Assembly (NCBI GenBank): GCA_029953675.1
Contig: JAMWBK010000009.1
Coordinates: forward strand, 868,001 to 932,000
Direction: 5' to 3'
Origin: Rhodosorus marinus
Lineage: Eukaryota; Rhodophyta; Stylonematophyceae; Stylonematales; Stylonemataceae
Length of the DNA: 64,000 bases
Shown here: one piece after another, positions 21,855 through 32,409 of the stretch
Layout: each line of letters opens with the position of its first letter
Numbering within the stretch: position 1 is the stretch's first letter
The notes under the pieces: model-generated
Database searches by the model: none
The model's input: the letters and a program-made list of their open reading frames with translations, nothing else
What the model was told of the DNA's origin: nothing
Program-made: the position numbers and the translations under genes

Positions 21855-22262
21855 CTAACACCAGTAGCTGCATTGAGCGTGCCCCTCATATATCTTGAAT
21901 TCTCTTGCGAGATTACCAAGAACTTCAATCTTGTACGGAAGGACTCGAAACGTGCCAGTCCGTTCATCCGTTCGAAAAGCTACAGCAAATTCAAAGTACT
22001 TGTGCAAGATGGTAGCAAAACACAAAATACCAGCTCCATAACCAGGATCAGCAAGCAAAGGCGCACTCTCCTGACCCCAGAAAGAATCATTGATCGAATC
22101 CAGAAGCAATCAAACCTCAATCTCCGACGAAGTCCCTTTAATCTCAGAAAGCAACCGAAGCATCAACCCCGTTTCCTCCATCCTCAGGAAACACCACACC
22201 CCCGCTGTCCCCCGTGGAACAGAAACCATCAGTTCGATGTCAGCACGGAACCCATTTGACAC
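21855..22262 (-). pseudogene. Possible broken gene: long frame with one in-frame TGA
   Basis: The minus-strand frame is open from 22262 to 21855 except for a TGA at 22112-22110. Before it, an ATG at 22229 starts 39 codons (MVSVPRGTAGVWCFLRMEET...). After it the same frame runs 84 codons (LLLDSINDSFWGQESAPLLA..., FAVAFRTDERTGTFRVLPYK). The composition looks like folded protein on both sides, but I recognise no family. It may be a pseudogene, two exons with a small unseen intron, or chance. The frame is preceded by a TAA at 22265. Confidence 0.3.
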
Positions 22263-22264
22263 TT

Positions 22265-22639
22265 AGAAGAATGCCTGCAATTGAATATCTTGAATTTTGG
22301 ACAAGAAAAAAAATCCAAAATAAGATAATATTGGAGAAATTGGTCTGTTTCAATTCTCGCGGAGGTGTTGTTTAAGTGTCATTCTGTGTTGGAAAGCTAT
22401 GACAGAATTTGAAGCAGGCCGTTTGTATTGGGAGATTGCGAGGAGAGAGACAGGAAGCAAAAGTATATATCGCTATGTGTGAACGTGAATACAGTGTTTG
22501 GTTTCTTATCTAGAGGAATTGTTGAGGAAGAGGAAGAGACAAGCAGGATATTGTGTTTTGTTGTTTTTTTCGGTGTTTTGTTTTTGGATAGGTTCGTTTT
22601 GTTTGAAAGGTTGCGAGTTTTGATGACGTACCTCAAGAA
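22265..22639 (+). promoter_or_regulatory. Leader of the LMBR1-family gene
   Basis: 22270-22340 is AT-rich, and 22400-22639 is G+T-rich on the plus strand up to the ATG at 22640. This is a shorter example of the island-plus-leader pattern. Confidence 0.4.
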
Positions 22640-25056
22640 ATGACGTTCTTGGTCGCGCAGCTCACGTTTCTCGTGTTGTGGGTACCGCTGGCGGGGGTGC
22701 TGAGCGTAAGTCTGTTAGTTAAGTACTGTGCTCGTCATGGAGCTGTGCCCGTCGGAGTTGGGATTGTGGTGGGCCTGGTGTGGTTCATGTCGATGCTGGT
22801 CCCTGTCCTCTTGCCGCTCGACGTTGCTGAAATGACCACCGAGCGATGTAAAGCTGAGGCTTCAGGAGGACAGGATGTGAATTGTGCACCTACTCGAGCG
22901 GATCCTGAGTTTCTCGCTTTGGCCTGGCATATTGGATACTGGTTCTGCTTCACTATGTCGTGGTTGGTTCTGCCGATTCTCTCCTCCTATGTGCTCGCAG
23001 GGGCGTTTTCGGTGAAGAAACGATTCTTTTTCGCTCTTCGGGACCGTTTGATTTTCTTCCTTGTGATCGGAGTACTCTTCGGGATTGCAACAGTTCTCCT
23101 CGTTCTCCGCTTCCAGTTTTCGCTCCAGGGCCTCTCCGGGATTCTCGTCTCGCTTGCAAACGTCTTTGGTATTTTTGTCTCGACCCTGATGCTGAGCTAT
23201 GGACTAATCGAGGTTCCCAAATGGCTATGGAAGTTTGGCGATTACCAAGCGAAGCTACGAAGCAGCGAGATAAGAGCGACCTATACGATGGAGAGAATGG
23301 AGGAGGCCAAATCGTCGATGGCCCTCGCTCTCGGAAACATAAACGCGGTGGTAAGGCTCTTCTATCACTTTAGTATAATACGATGACGAGCAAGGAGTGC
23401 CCCAAGTTGACGCTTGTTTTTTTTGCCTTTGTTTCTCAAGATGAGTTTGTACGACAAATCGAAGAAGGACATGCCAGCCCGCAAGAGAAAAACGATCAAG
23501 AAGTTCATCAGGCTAGTGCAAGCGGAGGTTCCAAACCCTGATTCGGGGCTAACCCTACCGAAAGCTATCCAGGATGAAGCTTTGCATTGCGCTCTGACGG
23601 AGGATTACCTCGCAGGCCTGCGGTTCAAAGTGAAGAAACGTGTGATTGAATTCCGGAAGGTTAATTATCTCTGGAGGAAGAGATGTGTCGAGGCATTTGA
23701 ACTGCAGGACCTCCTCCTGTGGAGGACTGGGGATTTCCAAGCGAGTTCGTGGGTAGGGTCAGTCTTCCTTACGATACGGGCTTACTTACTGCCCGTCTTC
23801 TCTCGGATAGCCGCTGTGGCGACTGCATTGCTGACCATGGCAATTATTTGGAGCGAGGCAACGCTGTGGACAATCAGTTTGCCAAATTCTCTTGATCTGT
23901 CTCCGTTTTCATATCTCATTCACCAGCTACACCCACCTTACACCGTGGTCATGGTAAGCCTCACTTGTCAATGTGCAACGTCCAGCAATTTAGCCCTCTG
24001 TCTTCCCAGGCTAAGGACAATTTTTTCTCTTTCCTCGTCAACGAACAGCTTTTCTGTTTTGCATGTGTCTTGTACTTGTACTTTTGCTTGTTCTTCGGCA
24101 TTTTCCGATTCAGACTGTTTATGCTGTACGAGCTGGTACCGAAGCACACAGATCCATTCACGCTGGTATTGAACAGTATTCTGTGCAGCCGCCTTCTGAT
24201 CCCGGTTGCTTACAACTTCATCACTATCATGCACGAGACGACGTATTCAATCAGTATACTGTACGAGGGTGCGGCCACTGCGATGGCAATGACAAGAATA
24301 GCAACGCTGCACAAGGGAATGGACGAGGTTCCAGTGTTCGGAGTCTCGTTTAATCTCTATTTTCCTGCCGTCATCGTTTTGTTCGTGCTTTTGACTTTGT
24401 GCAGAGTGTGGGACAAGATCATGAACTTATTCGACCTTACCAAATACTCCTTTGAAGGTGTAGGGGACGAGCGACTTGAAGCCTTCGGCAAGCAGCTCCT
24501 CTCGCAGGAAAGGAACAAGTGGTAAGTACTTTGCCAACCCGTTGTCGGCTAGAAGTTTATCCTGTTTTCTCCAACCTTAGCTAGGCTATATAACTCTCGC
24601 TAGGATGAACCAGCGGCACCCAGAGGAAGATGCTCGGATCAACCGCTATATGAGTCCAAGCAGACCCACTGAAGAGGACCCGATATCGGATTCTGACTTT
24701 GGCGGAAGACAAAATTCGAACTGTTCGTATGAGGTAACCGGTGATGCGGAAAGGGAAGAAGAGCTACACCACAGTTTCGAGGTACAGAATGAAATGAGCT
24801 CGCCTAGTCTTCGGTCCAGACAAAATGGTGAGTAGCCAGCCAAATTCCACATCTGACCCTCTTGTGGGCCCCGAGACTAACCAACGACGGTCTGCTTGTA
24901 TCGACAGAGCCTACAGAGCTTGAAGCATTTGGCGAACAAGCACCACCCGAAGGAACTCAGGATATAGCTGAGGCTTCGCGGAAAACGAGAAAGAAGCAGA
25001 AGAAGAAGACGAAGAAGAAGACCTCGAAGAATTCAGAGGACGACTTCGAGTTCTGA
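22640..25056 (+). CDS. LMBR1 domain membrane protein (LMBRD2-like)
   Basis: Five exons in phase: 22640-23350, 23441-23953, 24010-24521, 24604-24827 and 24908-25056, giving 702 residues. The first half has about five membrane helices beginning TFLVAQLTFLVLWVPLAGVL, an acidic lumenal loop, and the family hallmark SYGLIEVPKWLWKFGDYQAK. A cytosolic coiled region with YDKSKKDMPARKRKTIKKFI follows, then four more helices (AYLLPVFSRIAAVATALLTM, FFSFLVNEQLFCFACVLYLY, and MHETTYSISILYEG). The C-terminus is a disordered acidic tail with a Lys-rich KKQKKKTKKKTSKN cluster. Length and topology match the LMBRD2 branch rather than the 500-residue LMBRD1 branch. Family roles include receptor trafficking and G-protein signalling, and the algal role is unknown. 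Confidence 0.85.
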
Positions 25057-25248
25057 GAAAAACGCTGACGGAGAGGTTATCTCCCCTTGCCGCATTTTTG
25101 AGGACAAGACGACTAGCACTAACTAGCTCTAGGGAAACTCTAGTAGCGAAACACCTTTGAACATACAAAAGCCAACCCCAGGCGGTAGACTTGAAAATGA
25201 TGTTGAGCCGCGGGTCTGATTTCAGCGAGATAGAGAGGTTGGTTTTGC

Positions 25249-26301
25249 TCAAACACAAGTAGCTGATGGGAACAGTGGATTGCGGTTAGTATCCTTGTAA
25301 ATAATGTATCGAGAAATTTCCTTCCCCAACGCTCCGAACCACTGGGGTACGAATGGAGCCATGTAGATGGCGTCACCTGCGGTAACGGGGATGTAGTCAT
25401 CTCCAAGCCGGTACACTCCCATACCGGTGAGAAGCAGCAACCCGTGCTGATTGTAGTGAACCTGTGACATCCGAGATATTAGTGAACAGACTGTGTCAAA
25501 TGTAACCGTCCAATTTGCGGGTGGCGCGGATCAATACCTCTTTGACGTTCAAGAACTCTCCGGGGTCAAAATCCATGACATGAATGTTAAAGTCGAAACT
25601 TTTCGACATGGGAAGAAGCCGTCGAAGCCGGAATACCTCACCATCGGGAACCTCCACTTGGATGTTGTCTTGATGATCTACGATTAGGGGTGGGACGCCC
25701 TCGCCCGCCACTAGCAGCGAAGTTGTGCAAGACAACTCAGTCAGATTAGCTTTCAAGCATCGCTTCTGCGTACTCTGGGTTATCTGGACCTACTCGATTG
25801 GTACTGTCGATCATAGACCAGAAAGACGGAGCTTTCTTTTATCGAGAAAATTGCATCGCTCTCACCCGCGGGAATGTAGGCGAATCCGCCGGGTTGCAGG
25901 CGTTTGTCGTTTGGGCCTACTACCTCGCCCTCAATAACGTATATGAACCTCTCAACATCTTGCAAAGATCCGCATCCCTTCACCTCAACTTCGGACGACG
26001 AGAACGCGAGATACATGGAAAAGTGGGACCCCATTGCCGGTGAAATCAGGCAGGCCGCCGCGATCCTCGGCCAACCGGGCAAGTCGGCATAGACGTGACT
26101 CTCCGGAGTAACGAGAGCATAATTATCTCGAACGACGCTCCTCGTAGCACCAGGAAGGCTTGAGAAGAAACTCCAAGATCGAGATCTCGACGCGCGGATT
26201 TGCTCGTACACAGTGGCATCGGCGGCAGCAAATACAGTTGCGTACCCGATGATCGCGAACACTAAAACCCATACCAAAGCTCTCAACTCCGTGGAGACCA
26301 T
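25249..26301 (-). CDS. (S)-ureidoglycine aminohydrolase, secretory pathway
   Basis: Exons 26301-25794, 25710-25538 and 25461-25249 fit in phase and give 297 residues, the usual length. It is a bicupin Mn enzyme that converts ureidoglycine, from allantoate, to ureidoglycolate plus ammonia in purine (ureide) catabolism. The start at 26301 gives a signal peptide ([20 protein letters not shown]), consistent with the ER location of the plant enzyme. Cupin 1: [10 protein letters not shown] and [12 protein letters not shown]. Cupin 2: [13 protein letters not shown], then [20 protein letters not shown] and [20 protein letters not shown], which carry the metal-binding Glu/His/His/Gln set, and [19 protein letters not shown] near the end. 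The end YKDTNRNPL is family-typical. An upstream ATG at 26406 is possible but would hide the signal peptide. Confidence 0.95.
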
Positions 26302-26778
26302 GTTTAGCACTCGTCCCCGCGTGAGAGGTAGAATAGCATACTGAAACTCATGCACTCCGTAACATCCACTAGAAAAATTTGTAGAATAGTAGCGACACCC
26401 ATTCATCCCGCATGAACATAGGGCCTCTTGGACCCTCCCCCCAAGCCCCAAGTTGCGGTGGTCGCTTCCCTGAGAGGATTACAAACTTGTGCCAGCGCAA
26501 GGGTCAGGTGGGTCATCTGGTAAGGTAAGCGAACGGGTTACTGGAGGAAAGCCACTGCTGTGCGAAACTTGTCGAGCAGATGCAACGTGAACCAGAATCT
26601 AGCAAAACCATCATTCGTATGGGGATCAGCCTCAACTGAGAGTTGGGTTGCGCCAATGGCGTAAGTAAGTGTGTCCTCGTTCTTTCGAAGCTGTTTGATA
26701 ATTTAGTTAGTCCCACTGCATAAGAGTTTAAAATAGTGTACAGCGAAGTTTCCTTGTCGAAAGACATGTATTAACCGA
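26302..26778. other. Spacer between ureidoglycine hydrolase and phosphatase genes
   Basis: The spacer lies upstream of the hydrolase and downstream of the phosphatase, both on the minus strand. 26400-26460 is mildly C-rich. No gene is supported. Confidence 0.4.
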
Positions 26779-28245
26779 CTATGGACCGCGCAGCGAGCTC
26801 TCATATTGCTTGAGCTGTGCGAGAAAGCCGCGATTGGGCTTCACAATGTCCCTCCTCTTCCTGACGTGTTTCAGGCTCTCCTCGAGCGTCCACCCGCGAC
26901 TCTTCATACCATAGGCAACCACCATACTTGCGCTTCGGCTGATGCCCCGCTGGCAGTGGACGAGGCATCTCGACCCGCGTCTCTCGGCCTGCATCATAAA
27001 GTCCACTGTATCGGGAATCCATTCGAGCAGGTTTTCTGATTCTCGATCCGCTACTGGCACTCGATGCTGGATGAAATCGTCGGATTCAATAGACGGAATC
27101 TCTTTCGTGACGTTCAAAATACAATCAATGCTGTTGGTCTCCAGCTCTTTCATGTTTCCAGCGTTCCACTCGGACCCCAAATACAGGAAATTGTCAAAGA
27201 CCTCTGAAGCTTCCTCCATTTGACCCATGACCATGATCATCTTTTCATCAATGAACCGTTTGTGCTCGGATCTGATCGTGCTTCCGAACTCCTCGTCAAC
27301 ACATCTATACACGTCTTTGCATGTTATCGTCTCCAGATCACATCCAACGAGAGCCCTTCTGATTGACTCCACGATAGCCGTCTTCGTTCGTCTGGATTCG
27401 GCATCATCAGGAATTGAATCTAAGCTGTTGATCGAAGATCCACAAGACTTGGACGATTCTTCTGCGTTCCCCTCGTAGAAATCCATACTCTCGACCGAAC
27501 CAACGTACTTTGAAAGCCATGTCCCTGTGCATCTGCTGACTTGCTCTTGCGGTGTTTTCCTCTCCAACAGCAACCGCAGAGAGTTGAATGCCATCCAGAG
27601 ACTCAACACGGAGGTCATATGTAGTCGGAGGGTCACTCTGCCATCATCAGACAGAGTTTGTAGGGCCAAAGACCCGGAACCCATCATGTAGACATCCCTC
27701 GCCTCTCCCAGAGGCACTATTGACCTGATTCTAAGCGGGGAGGTCTCCTTTTGGCAACTGGCTAGGATGAACACAGCTGCTTGGCAGGGATTAGCTGGCT
27801 CAGAAACAATCGCGATCACGGAAGGCCAGCTGAAGTCTCCACCTTGCCTGCTCACTATGGCCTCCCAAGCATGCTCGAGCGCCTCACGATCTGTAAGGCT
27901 CTCTCGCAGAGCCTCCACTGTATGCGAAAATGAGTCAAAATTATGCCGCACACTATCAGTGCTATCCACAGCGCAGCTACTCACGCTCATGCTTAATCCC
28001 GATTTCAGAGAATGGTTGCTGTTCTCGCTAAAGCTCGGCTCATCAAACTTCTTCACCATGACCTCGAAATCAGTCTGTGAATGCTGACGTGTTTTTGACG
28101 ATTTTTCCGCAGGTGCGGTGAATCTCTTTTTCCTTTGTGATTTCACGGTATGATGCTCCGAAAATCTTGCTTGCATTCTTCTCACCAGCCCTTCACTACC
28201 ACTGGGACCATGATCGGTCCCAGGAGAAAAAATCCCCGCTTTCAT
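26779..28245 (-). CDS. Slingshot-type dual-specificity phosphatase
   Basis: Single exon of 488 residues from the ATG at 28245. The order matches the slingshot family. A basic N-terminus is followed by a PH-like region (FSWPSVIAIVSEPANPCQAA ... LRLHMTSVLSLWMAFNSLRL). Next comes a DEK-C-like segment with LETITCKDVYRCVDEEFGS and a FIDEKMIMVMGQMEEASEVF linker. The catalytic domain starts FDNFLYLGSEWNAGNMKELE, has CILNVTKEIPS, and carries the P-loop LVHCQRGISRSASMVVAYGM (Cys nucleophile, C-x5-R) with the general-acid Asp upstream in VPVADRESEN. It closes with RRDIVKPNRGFLAQLKQYE. In animals slingshot dephosphorylates and activates cofilin, so an actin role is inferred. No second exon is needed. 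Confidence 0.85.
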   Translation of the reverse strand: MKAGIFSPGTDHGPSGSEGLVRRMQARFSEHHTVKSQRKKRFTAPAEKSSKTRQHSQTDFEVMVKKFDEPSFSENSNHSLKSGLSMSVSSCAVDSTDSVRHNFDSFSHTVEALRESLTDREALEHAWEAIVSRQGGDFSWPSVIAIVSEPANPCQAAVFILASCQKETSPLRIRSIVPLGEARDVYMMGSGSLALQTLSDDGRVTLRLHMTSVLSLWMAFNSLRLLLERKTPQEQVSRCTGTWLSKYVGSVESMDFYEGNAEESSKSCGSSINSLDSIPDDAESRRTKTAIVESIRRALVGCDLETITCKDVYRCVDEEFGSTIRSEHKRFIDEKMIMVMGQMEEASEVFDNFLYLGSEWNAGNMKELETNSIDCILNVTKEIPSIESDDFIQHRVPVADRESENLLEWIPDTVDFMMQAERRGSRCLVHCQRGISRSASMVVAYGMKSRGWTLEESLKHVRKRRDIVKPNRGFLAQLKQYESSLRGP

Positions 28246-29160
28246 GACCAACTGTTGCAGGGTAGTCAACTCGTTGTTCTTAGAACTGGCCCGCCTTTAT
28301 CCCCGAAGAGCACTTCCATTCATCGAAACGCCAACACATCGATTTCCGTTTGACAAGTGCCAGCCCAGGTCACAATCACAGACCACAGCTCCAACACTAC
28401 AACTTCTAACACCCCCCAAAAAAAAACATGATTCCTGCCCCCTCAGACTGCACGACCTCTTCCTCAACCCAAACCCTCTTCATATTTTGGCATCCACAGT
28501 GTCTTCCCCGAGACAATCCTCCTTCGCTTCTCCACAAGTATTCCAATCCCGTTCCCTAAATGAGAAATTGGATCAAATAGTCGATAGTTTCATGTAATCT
28601 TCAATTTCAATGGATTTTGGCAAAACTTCTGTTCAACAGAGTGGCAAAACTGTTTGTGTTTTTTTTGGTAATTCGTTCGTTTTTTGTTTTGTTCTATGGT
28701 TTTTTTTCAACAATTGGCAAACATTTTTTTTGAGACGATAAGAAATCTTTATTGGACAAAGAGAATTTTTGAACGAGTAACTCATTGGATAAAAAATTGC
28801 TATTGAATTTATCTTGAAAATATCCAATTTTTGGATGGATCCTTGTTATTTTGTTCCGTAGTTCACGAAGTTGGGATTGGATGTTTTTCAGCACTCAAAC
28901 CTAAGGGGTGATCTATTAGCCCAAGTAATGGGCGTTATCGTTAAAATTTATTTCTTAGGTAGTAAAATAGGAAAGGTTCCGCTCGCTCGTATCACCCCTC
29001 AGGTTCGTTTGGGTAATATGTAAACCAAACTTGGAGACAATCTAATTTTATTAACATTAAGAAAATTATGTTTGTCAGCTTCTTAACGTCACAGGAACCA
29101 ATCATGCTCTGTTGATCAAGGTTTATAAGTAATAATAGTTTAAAAACAATTATTTTGATT
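28246..29160 (-). promoter_or_regulatory. Leader and AT-rich island upstream of the phosphatase
   Basis: The plus strand 28330-28570 is C+A-rich. 28600-28900 is AT-rich with long T runs. 28900-29160 remains AT-rich with no gene. This follows the local promoter pattern for a minus-strand gene. Confidence 0.45.
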
Positions 29161-29444
29161 TCTTTCATTCGGACAGCTGTTCAAAATTTTCTATTCATTG
29201 AGGTCGATGTAGATGAGAAATCCGTCCGTTGTACTTTTTCTCAAATACAATTAACTTTGTTAGATCAGAAAGTGACACAGAAACTACATACTTACAAAGA
29301 CCAAAACCGAATAGAATTAGGAGGGTCTCTTTTTGGGGGTGGGGTTAGTCGATCTGTTTTTCTTTGGTTTTCAATACTTTACCATTGGATTGTTATCACA
29401 AAAAGGGGTTTAGCCGGTGGGCGTGTAGCCTACTGAAAAGTGGT

Positions 29445-29482
29445 GTGTGAAGGTGTCTTAATCATCTTAATCACCTTCACAC
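29445..29482. repeat. 11-bp perfect inverted repeat, 16-base loop
   Basis: GTGTGAAGGTG at 29445-29455 pairs with CACCTTCACAC at 29472-29482. The loop is AT-rich and contains the direct repeat TCTTAATCATCTTAAT. It lies in non-coding sequence. Confidence 0.75.
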
Positions 29483-30622
29483 CCTTGCCCTCTGGGCTGC
29501 TGGCACTTTTCTTCTACGCCTGAAGTTTTGATCTGTGGACTCTCAACCCCGGAGGAGACGATGTGGTGGGGGGACCCCCCAATTTTATGTGTAACCTCTT
29601 GAGTCTGCAATAGACTCGACGCAACCATTGGCACGCAAGTTTACGTCTACATCCGTTCAACCATGTTGCGACCAACTTTCCCGTCTTCGTACACCTTTGT
29701 ATGAAGCGTGGACCCTACCACATACAAATTTCTTGTCCGTGGTTACTCCCAAGCCCTCGCTGAGTACTGTCGCATCATAACCGATGTCAACGGCGAGTGG
29801 CTCACGCCATGGAGTCAATGGGTCCTTTTTCCCATGATTGATTGCCCTAGGAAGATTCTTGCTGAAAATGACAGCCTCAGGGCGCTTCCAGATGTGGATT
29901 CAACATCAGTTTGGATTGCGGAAATAAACTACGGCTTTCCCCCAGGCCGGAACTGGTGGAGTTGCATATGCTTTGGGATGGCTTCTAATTATTCATCGCG
30001 AGCATGAAGTGGCCTACAGTCGCCCGAACCCTTTGTTCTGCTTTGTCTGGAATTGGTTCTGTCAGACTCACGGACAATTTTGAAAGTGGAAAGCTGATTG
30101 CACTTGTCCTCGAGATTAGAATAGCCTCCGGGACTTTCAGGAGGACTTCCTGAACTGGACTACAGCTTCTGCGGATCGAATTCCTTAGCTGGAACCCTTA
30201 AGGACCCTTAGGAGCTGCTGGCTAACCACGTGTTTGATTGGAATGGGGTTTCTGTGACGAGTCGGGGCTGCATGGAGGATGGGAGACATGGACTCTGAAC
30301 TTGATACTTGATACTCTTGGAATTACTTCTCTGGAATCTTTCCGGTTCAATAAGTATTGTTGAATTGCCAGATTATTCTCTGTTACCTTGTAGTACCTTC
30401 ATTTTCACCAAGGTTGAGGTTGTCTTGTTGCTCGACGAAGGCGGGAACTCTCCGGTTTCTCCTTCAGTTGCCATCAACATAAACCCTGATGCCAGCCATC
30501 TAGAATAGTCTGAGAGCTTGAGGGGGGTTGGATACACCTTACTGTACCCGAGCTCCTGGATTCGTAATCATTGCAAGTCCATGAACCTTTCTCTATAGAT
30601 ATAGCGCTCCCAATTTTTGTGT

Positions 30623-30657
30623 CCCATTCTCGTTTGTCCCAGTCAAACGAGAATGGG
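30623..30657. repeat. 14-bp perfect inverted repeat, 7-base loop
   Basis: CCCATTCTCGTTTG at 30623-30636 pairs with CAAACGAGAATGGG at 30644-30657 across the loop TCCCAGT. The perfection suggests a recent origin or selection. No coding frame explains it. Confidence 0.85.
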
Positions 30658-31127
30658 GTTGGCTGGGGGGGAAGCCTCAACTTCATTATGCGGCCGGTGA
30701 ACTAACGACTACGAGCCCAGCGTGAGCCGGAATAAGCTCCGTTCAATAACAATCATATCACAACTAGATCTCGGATCTGGGGCTCTCTTCGATTCCAGCT
30801 AGTTGCCTTCGCACCCCGAATGCAAACATTCGCACACACCGCAGCACGCGCCTCAGACACTCTTGAGCTGATCGGATGAGCACACCTTTTCAAAGCTGTT
30901 CGAAGTGAGGGCTCATGCTAGCACTATTTTGGGTCTTCTTAACTATATGTGCTCCCGAACTACTAGCCCAACTTTCTTCTTCCGCTATGAGACCCGTTCG
31001 CAAATGGCGCCGGTGTAGATTGGGCTGAATGACTAGTCATCCATTCGGAGAACGGTTGAGGGCGATTGCGGAAGGCAGATGTTTTTTTTGATGAGTATCT
31101 TCGGATGAGGCCGCTGTTGGGATTAAC

Positions 31128-31706
31128 ATGAAGCATCCGATTGCAAGAAGGAGCTTCAATGATCGTTCAACGATCCGAGCACTGCACAGTCACGATTCCC
31201 GGACGAACGTGCTCGTGGCGCAGGCTGTTGAGCCCTCTCGATCTCAGGTCTATTCGATCCTCGAGAAGATCGGCGATGCCCTGGAGAGAGGTACGAAGGT
31301 TGTTGATGGTGGCACAAAAGCAGTAGGCAAGGTATTTTCCTTTCTTCCCCCGTTGTCGATCGGAATCGGATTTGGGACTGGTTGTGGTGTGGGAATTGGT
31401 TGGAGCTTCCAGCAGGTCCGAAGAGAAGGGCTTATTTCGCCACCGAGAGTGCGTAGAGCCTGAAAGCTTTGCTTGGGCGTTGTCCTCTTTCAGGCATTAA
31501 CTGACAGGTTAGAGGCTCTCGTCATGTTTTAGTATTTTGCCGGTTGCGGAGCTGGGATCGGAGTTGGACTAGGAGTGGGACAGGGTTTCGGACGAAATCT
31601 CAGCCGAGATAATCGTCCGGAATACTTGCAACCTAAAGACCCTGGACAGATTGAGAGCGAAATAAGGGCTTTCTTCTTGAAGTTGTTCGGCCGCAGCAAG
31701 GAGTAG
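31128..31706 (+). CDS. Small glycine-rich plastid-type protein, function unknown
   Basis: Exons 31128-31415 and 31533-31706 (phase 0, donor GTCCGA, acceptor TTTTAG) encode 153 residues. The N-terminus is basic and Ser/Arg-rich (MKHPIARRSFNDRSTIRALH), like a transit peptide. A helical segment VYSILEKIGDALERGTKVVD follows, then a Gly-Gly-rich core LSIGIGFGTGCGVGIGWSF and AGCGAGIGVGLGVGQGFGRN, and a basic amphipathic end AFFLKLFGRSKE. Plant and algal plastid proteins with the GIGxGxGCGxGIGWxFG pattern exist, but their role is not known to me. The donor is not a strong consensus, so the junction is tentative. The twin CX9C gene starts only 58 bases after this stop. Confidence 0.6.
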
Positions 31707-31764
31707 CTCGGACGCGAGTTGGCGCGTTCAGCGATTCGCTCGCTCCTCTCGGTCGTACCCATAG

Positions 31765-32100
31765 ATGGTGGACGGAGCAGCAGGCAAGAATGAGGGTACT
31801 TCGAAGTCACACGTGCTTCGCGGAGGTTCCGACGGTTCGTTTAATGTCGGTGATGCGATAGACTCCTTTCCGTAAGCGCCCTGATCGAAACTCAAAACTG
31901 AATGCCTTTCAGCTGATATAATCTGCTTGAATTCTCCCTTTTTCCTCGTATCGAGCAGTTGTCGTGACGCCTACCTGGCGCTAGAGGAGTGCCTTGGTGA
32001 AAACGATCGCGACTGGACAAAGTGTCAGGTCCAGGTACGCGACCTTCGCGCGTGCCATGAAAAGAAAACACACGAAAACGACTCGAAAAGCAAAGCCTGA
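31765..32100 (+). CDS. Twin CX9C (CHCH) mitochondrial intermembrane-space protein
   Basis: Two small exons, 31765-31871 and 31959-32100 (intron GTAAGC...GAGCAG, phase 2), give 82 residues. The core is CRDAYLALEEC, then LGENDRDWTK, then CQVQVRDLRAC: two exact C-x9-C motifs, the helix-turn-helix held by two disulfides in proteins imported by Mia40/Erv1. Family members include cytochrome oxidase assembly factors and respiratory-complex subunits; I cannot assign one. Residues 1-36 are Gly/Ser-rich and presumably disordered, with no presequence, as usual for this class. The preceding gene on the same strand ends 58 bases upstream, so the two are packed very closely. Confidence 0.72.
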
Positions 32101-32409
32101 AGCAACAAGCAGGAGGGAAGAGTTTATAGCTAGAGGATCTAGTAAAGCAAGATCATTGATCCCTTCATATTCCAAGGAGACCATAAGTTGCTACTTCAGG
32201 CCCTCGACCATCTTCGCCTAAGCTTGAGAAGCTTCAAGAAGCTAGATGGACTATTCGATACTAGAATTTGCTTGGTAGAAATCTTTTAAAGAAAGCAAAC
32301 GCGCAACCTCAGCACATCCCGAGATCCTCAGAATCATCTGACTTCACAGCACGCCAGTAACATCAACAGGGGTTAACCGAGGTCTCGAGAAGGAGACAAG
32401 GGCAGCGGC
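32101..32409. other. Short spacer
   Basis: Lys/Thr/Ser-rich frames overlap the end of the CX9C gene in another phase. They are shadows. No gene is supported. Confidence 0.4.

Larger units (their letters stand above)
29161..31127. other. Gene-poor stretch with two perfect inverted repeats
   Basis: Frames at 29155-29436, 29708-30007 and 30308-30508 have no recognisable family and no leader. The notable content is two hairpins, annotated separately. A degraded gene or element cannot be excluded around 29700-30200, where a frame with several Trp residues runs for 99 codons. Confidence 0.35.
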
